DNA of 8,743 bases from Flavobacteriaceae bacterium (GTDB lineage: Bacteria > Bacteroidota > Bacteroidia > Flavobacteriales > Flavobacteriaceae), in the NCBI GenBank assembly GCA_002702385.1, contig NZZF01000035.1:13844-22586 (forward strand). The letters are read 5' to 3'. The notes beneath the pieces were generated by a model that saw only the letters and a list, made by a program, of their open reading frames with translations, searched no databases and was not told the origin of the DNA. Below are positions 7,588 through 8,743 of the stretch, in pieces (positions within the stretch are counted from its first letter, which is position 1; each line of letters opens with the position of its first letter). The position numbers and the translations under genes were made by a program.

Positions 7588-7593
7588 AATTTT

Positions 7594-8743
7594 TTATTTT
7601 AACCAGTTGTAAGCATTATGAAATGCATATACCCATGGAGAAATTTTGTTATTCTTCTGATTTTTAGGATAATATCCCCAGTTAAAAGGGTAATTTGCTC
7701 TTTCTAAATGAGGCATCATAGCTATATGTCTTCCATCTTGACTTGAAACAATTGCAGCATCAAAACTAGATCCATTTGGATTAGCAGGGTAGGAGCTTTT
7801 ATGGTATTTACCAACGATATTATATTTAGATTCCTTTTTTTCAAAAATAAACTTTCCTTCACCATGCGCAGCCCATATTCCTAATGTTGTATTTTCAAAA
7901 TTATTGAACATTACACTATTATTTTTGTTTATTGAAACAGCTGTAAATTGACATTCAAATTTTTTTGAATCATTATGATGCATTTTAGGGTGAATTTCAA
8001 GCTCAGGATAAATTAAACCTAACTCCATAAATAACTGACATCCATTACAAACACCTAATGAAAGTGTATCTTCTTTAGAGAAGAATTTTTTTAAACTATT
8101 TCTTGCATTTTCATTATATATGAATGATCCAGCCCATCCTTTAGCAGATCCTAATACGTCTGAATTTGAGAACCCCCCAACTGCAACTAAAAATTTAATA
8201 TCATCAAGATTTTCTTTACCGCTCATTAAATCAGTCATATGAATATCAACAACTTCAAATCCTGCTTTATTCATTATGTAAGCCATTTCTCTTTCAGAAT
8301 TACTTCCTTTTTCTCTAATTACACCTGCTTTGATTCTTTTGTCAAAACTTGGCTTAAAATCTCCATTAAACCATTTAGGAAATTTAAATTCAAGCTTATT
8401 TTTGTTTAAAGAGTTATATCTTTCGAAAGCTTTAACTTCTGAAGATTGAATAGAATCAAGCATATACGATTTTTCAAACCACTTTTTTCTATAATAATCA
8501 ATATCAAATCTATATTTTTCATTTAAATTAGATATTGTTATGGAGTTTGATTTGTTAACTGTACCTATTTTTTCAAACTTTATGTTATTCTTAGAAAAAA
8601 GCTCTTCAATCTCTTCTTTTGCATGAATAATAATACCATGATTTTCACTAAATAATAATTTTAGGATATTATCCTCCTTTGATAAATTAATATCAAGCCC
8701 ATAGTTATCTGACGCTAAACACATTTCAAGTAATGTAACTATC
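7594..8743 (-). CDS. purL: Phosphoribosylformylglycinamidine synthase, large single-chain form, C-terminal part (5' end outside window)
   Basis: The fragment holds the last 382 or so residues of an enzyme that is usually about 1,200-1,300 long, converting FGAR, ATP and glutamine to FGAM in purine synthesis. The frame is open to the right edge (IVTLLEMCLASDNYGLDI is the end of the second AIR-synthase-like domain), so the ATG at 8724 is internal and not a start. The C-terminal glutaminase domain begins near KRIKAGVIREKGSNSERE. Its nucleophile is the first Cys of GVCNGCQ (codon 8049-8047), and the triad His and Glu are in MMPHLER (His codon 7710-7708). The fused form occurs in Gammaproteobacteria, Bacteroidota and eukaryotes, while Firmicutes split it into PurL, PurQ and PurS. 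It ends 52 bp before the regulator ATG. No convincing terminator follows, so some read-through into the fad operon is possible. Confidence 0.95.
   Translation of the reverse strand, partial: IVTLLEMCLASDNYGLDINLSKEDNILKLLFSENHGIIIHAKEEIEELFSKNNIKFEKIGTVNKSNSITISNLNEKYRFDIDYYRKKWFEKSYMLDSIQSSEVKAFERYNSLNKNKLEFKFPKWFNGDFKPSFDKRIKAGVIREKGSNSEREMAYIMNKAGFEVVDIHMTDLMSGKENLDDIKFLVAVGGFSNSDVLGSAKGWAGSFIYNENARNSLKKFFSKEDTLSLGVCNGCQLFMELGLIYPELEIHPKMHHNDSKKFECQFTAVSINKNNSVMFNNFENTTLGIWAAHGEGKFIFEKKESKYNIVGKYHKSSYPANPNGSSFDAAIVSSQDGRHIAMMPHLERANYPFNWGYYPKNQKNNKISPWVYAFHNAYNWLK

Noticed and set aside
8722..8724. ATG as a possible start of a separate stand-alone glutaminase (PurQ-like) gene
   Set aside because: The frame stays open to the window edge and the upstream residues (IVTLLE) continue the conserved PurL AIR-synthase-like domain, so this is an internal Met of a long PurL.
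1..8743. Novel accessory system, mobile element, CRISPR array or RNA gene
   Set aside because: All coding regions belong to known metabolic, regulatory or peptidase families, gaps are at most 52 bp, and I saw no direct repeats, integrase or transposase genes, or tRNA-like structures.

Overview
The window is an ordinary stretch of AT-rich chromosome, most likely from a marine flavobacterium-type Bacteroidota. Four things point there. The FadE homologue opens with the GGEF...TPEDFSEEQ lead typical of that phylum. The secreted peptidase has a short signal peptide ending in SFSQ. purL is the long single-chain form with a fused glutaminase domain. None of the four starts examined (fadN, fadA, fadE, peptidase) is preceded by a recognisable Shine-Dalgarno sequence, only by A/T-rich leaders, as is common in Bacteroidota. 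The phylum call is an inference from these traits, not from a database search.

Layout, left to right: (1) the C-terminal third of a PLP-dependent cystathionine beta-synthase/cysteine synthase on the + strand, cut by the left edge; (2) converging on it with no spacer, a minus-strand secreted M28 zinc peptidase with a fibronectin-III-like tail; (3) the minus-strand fatty-acid beta-oxidation genes, read right to left as marR-type regulator, fadN (3-hydroxyacyl-CoA dehydrogenase plus enoyl-CoA hydratase), fadA (thiolase) and fadE (acyl-CoA dehydrogenase); (4) the 3' part of purL on the minus strand, running off the right edge. Every base except short junctions (the longest is 52 bp) lies in a gene, so there is no long non-coding stretch to describe.

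The beta-oxidation genes form a tight unit. The regulator and fadN overlap by 4 bp (ATGA), fadN and fadA are 1 bp apart, fadA and fadE 6 bp, and fadE and the M28 gene 8 bp. Together they encode the whole spiral: FadE makes the 2-enoyl-CoA, FadN hydrates it and oxidises the 3-hydroxyacyl-CoA, and FadA releases acetyl-CoA. Gene order, domain order and protein sizes match the fadN-fadA-fadE operon of Bacillus subtilis, but the first gene here is a MarR-family regulator rather than a TetR-type FadR. A near-perfect 20-bp palindrome (TTACTATGCATGCATAATAA, 7561-7580) lies just upstream of the preferred regulator start, between possible Bacteroidota -33 and -7 elements. It is the best candidate for the operator through which the regulator controls its own operon.

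I see no mobile element, CRISPR array, RNA gene or defence system, and nothing that amounts to a new biological system. The points most worth a second look are the operator palindrome, the His-to-Asp change at a metal-ligand position of the M28 peptidase, and the zero-spacer convergent gene end at 364-369.
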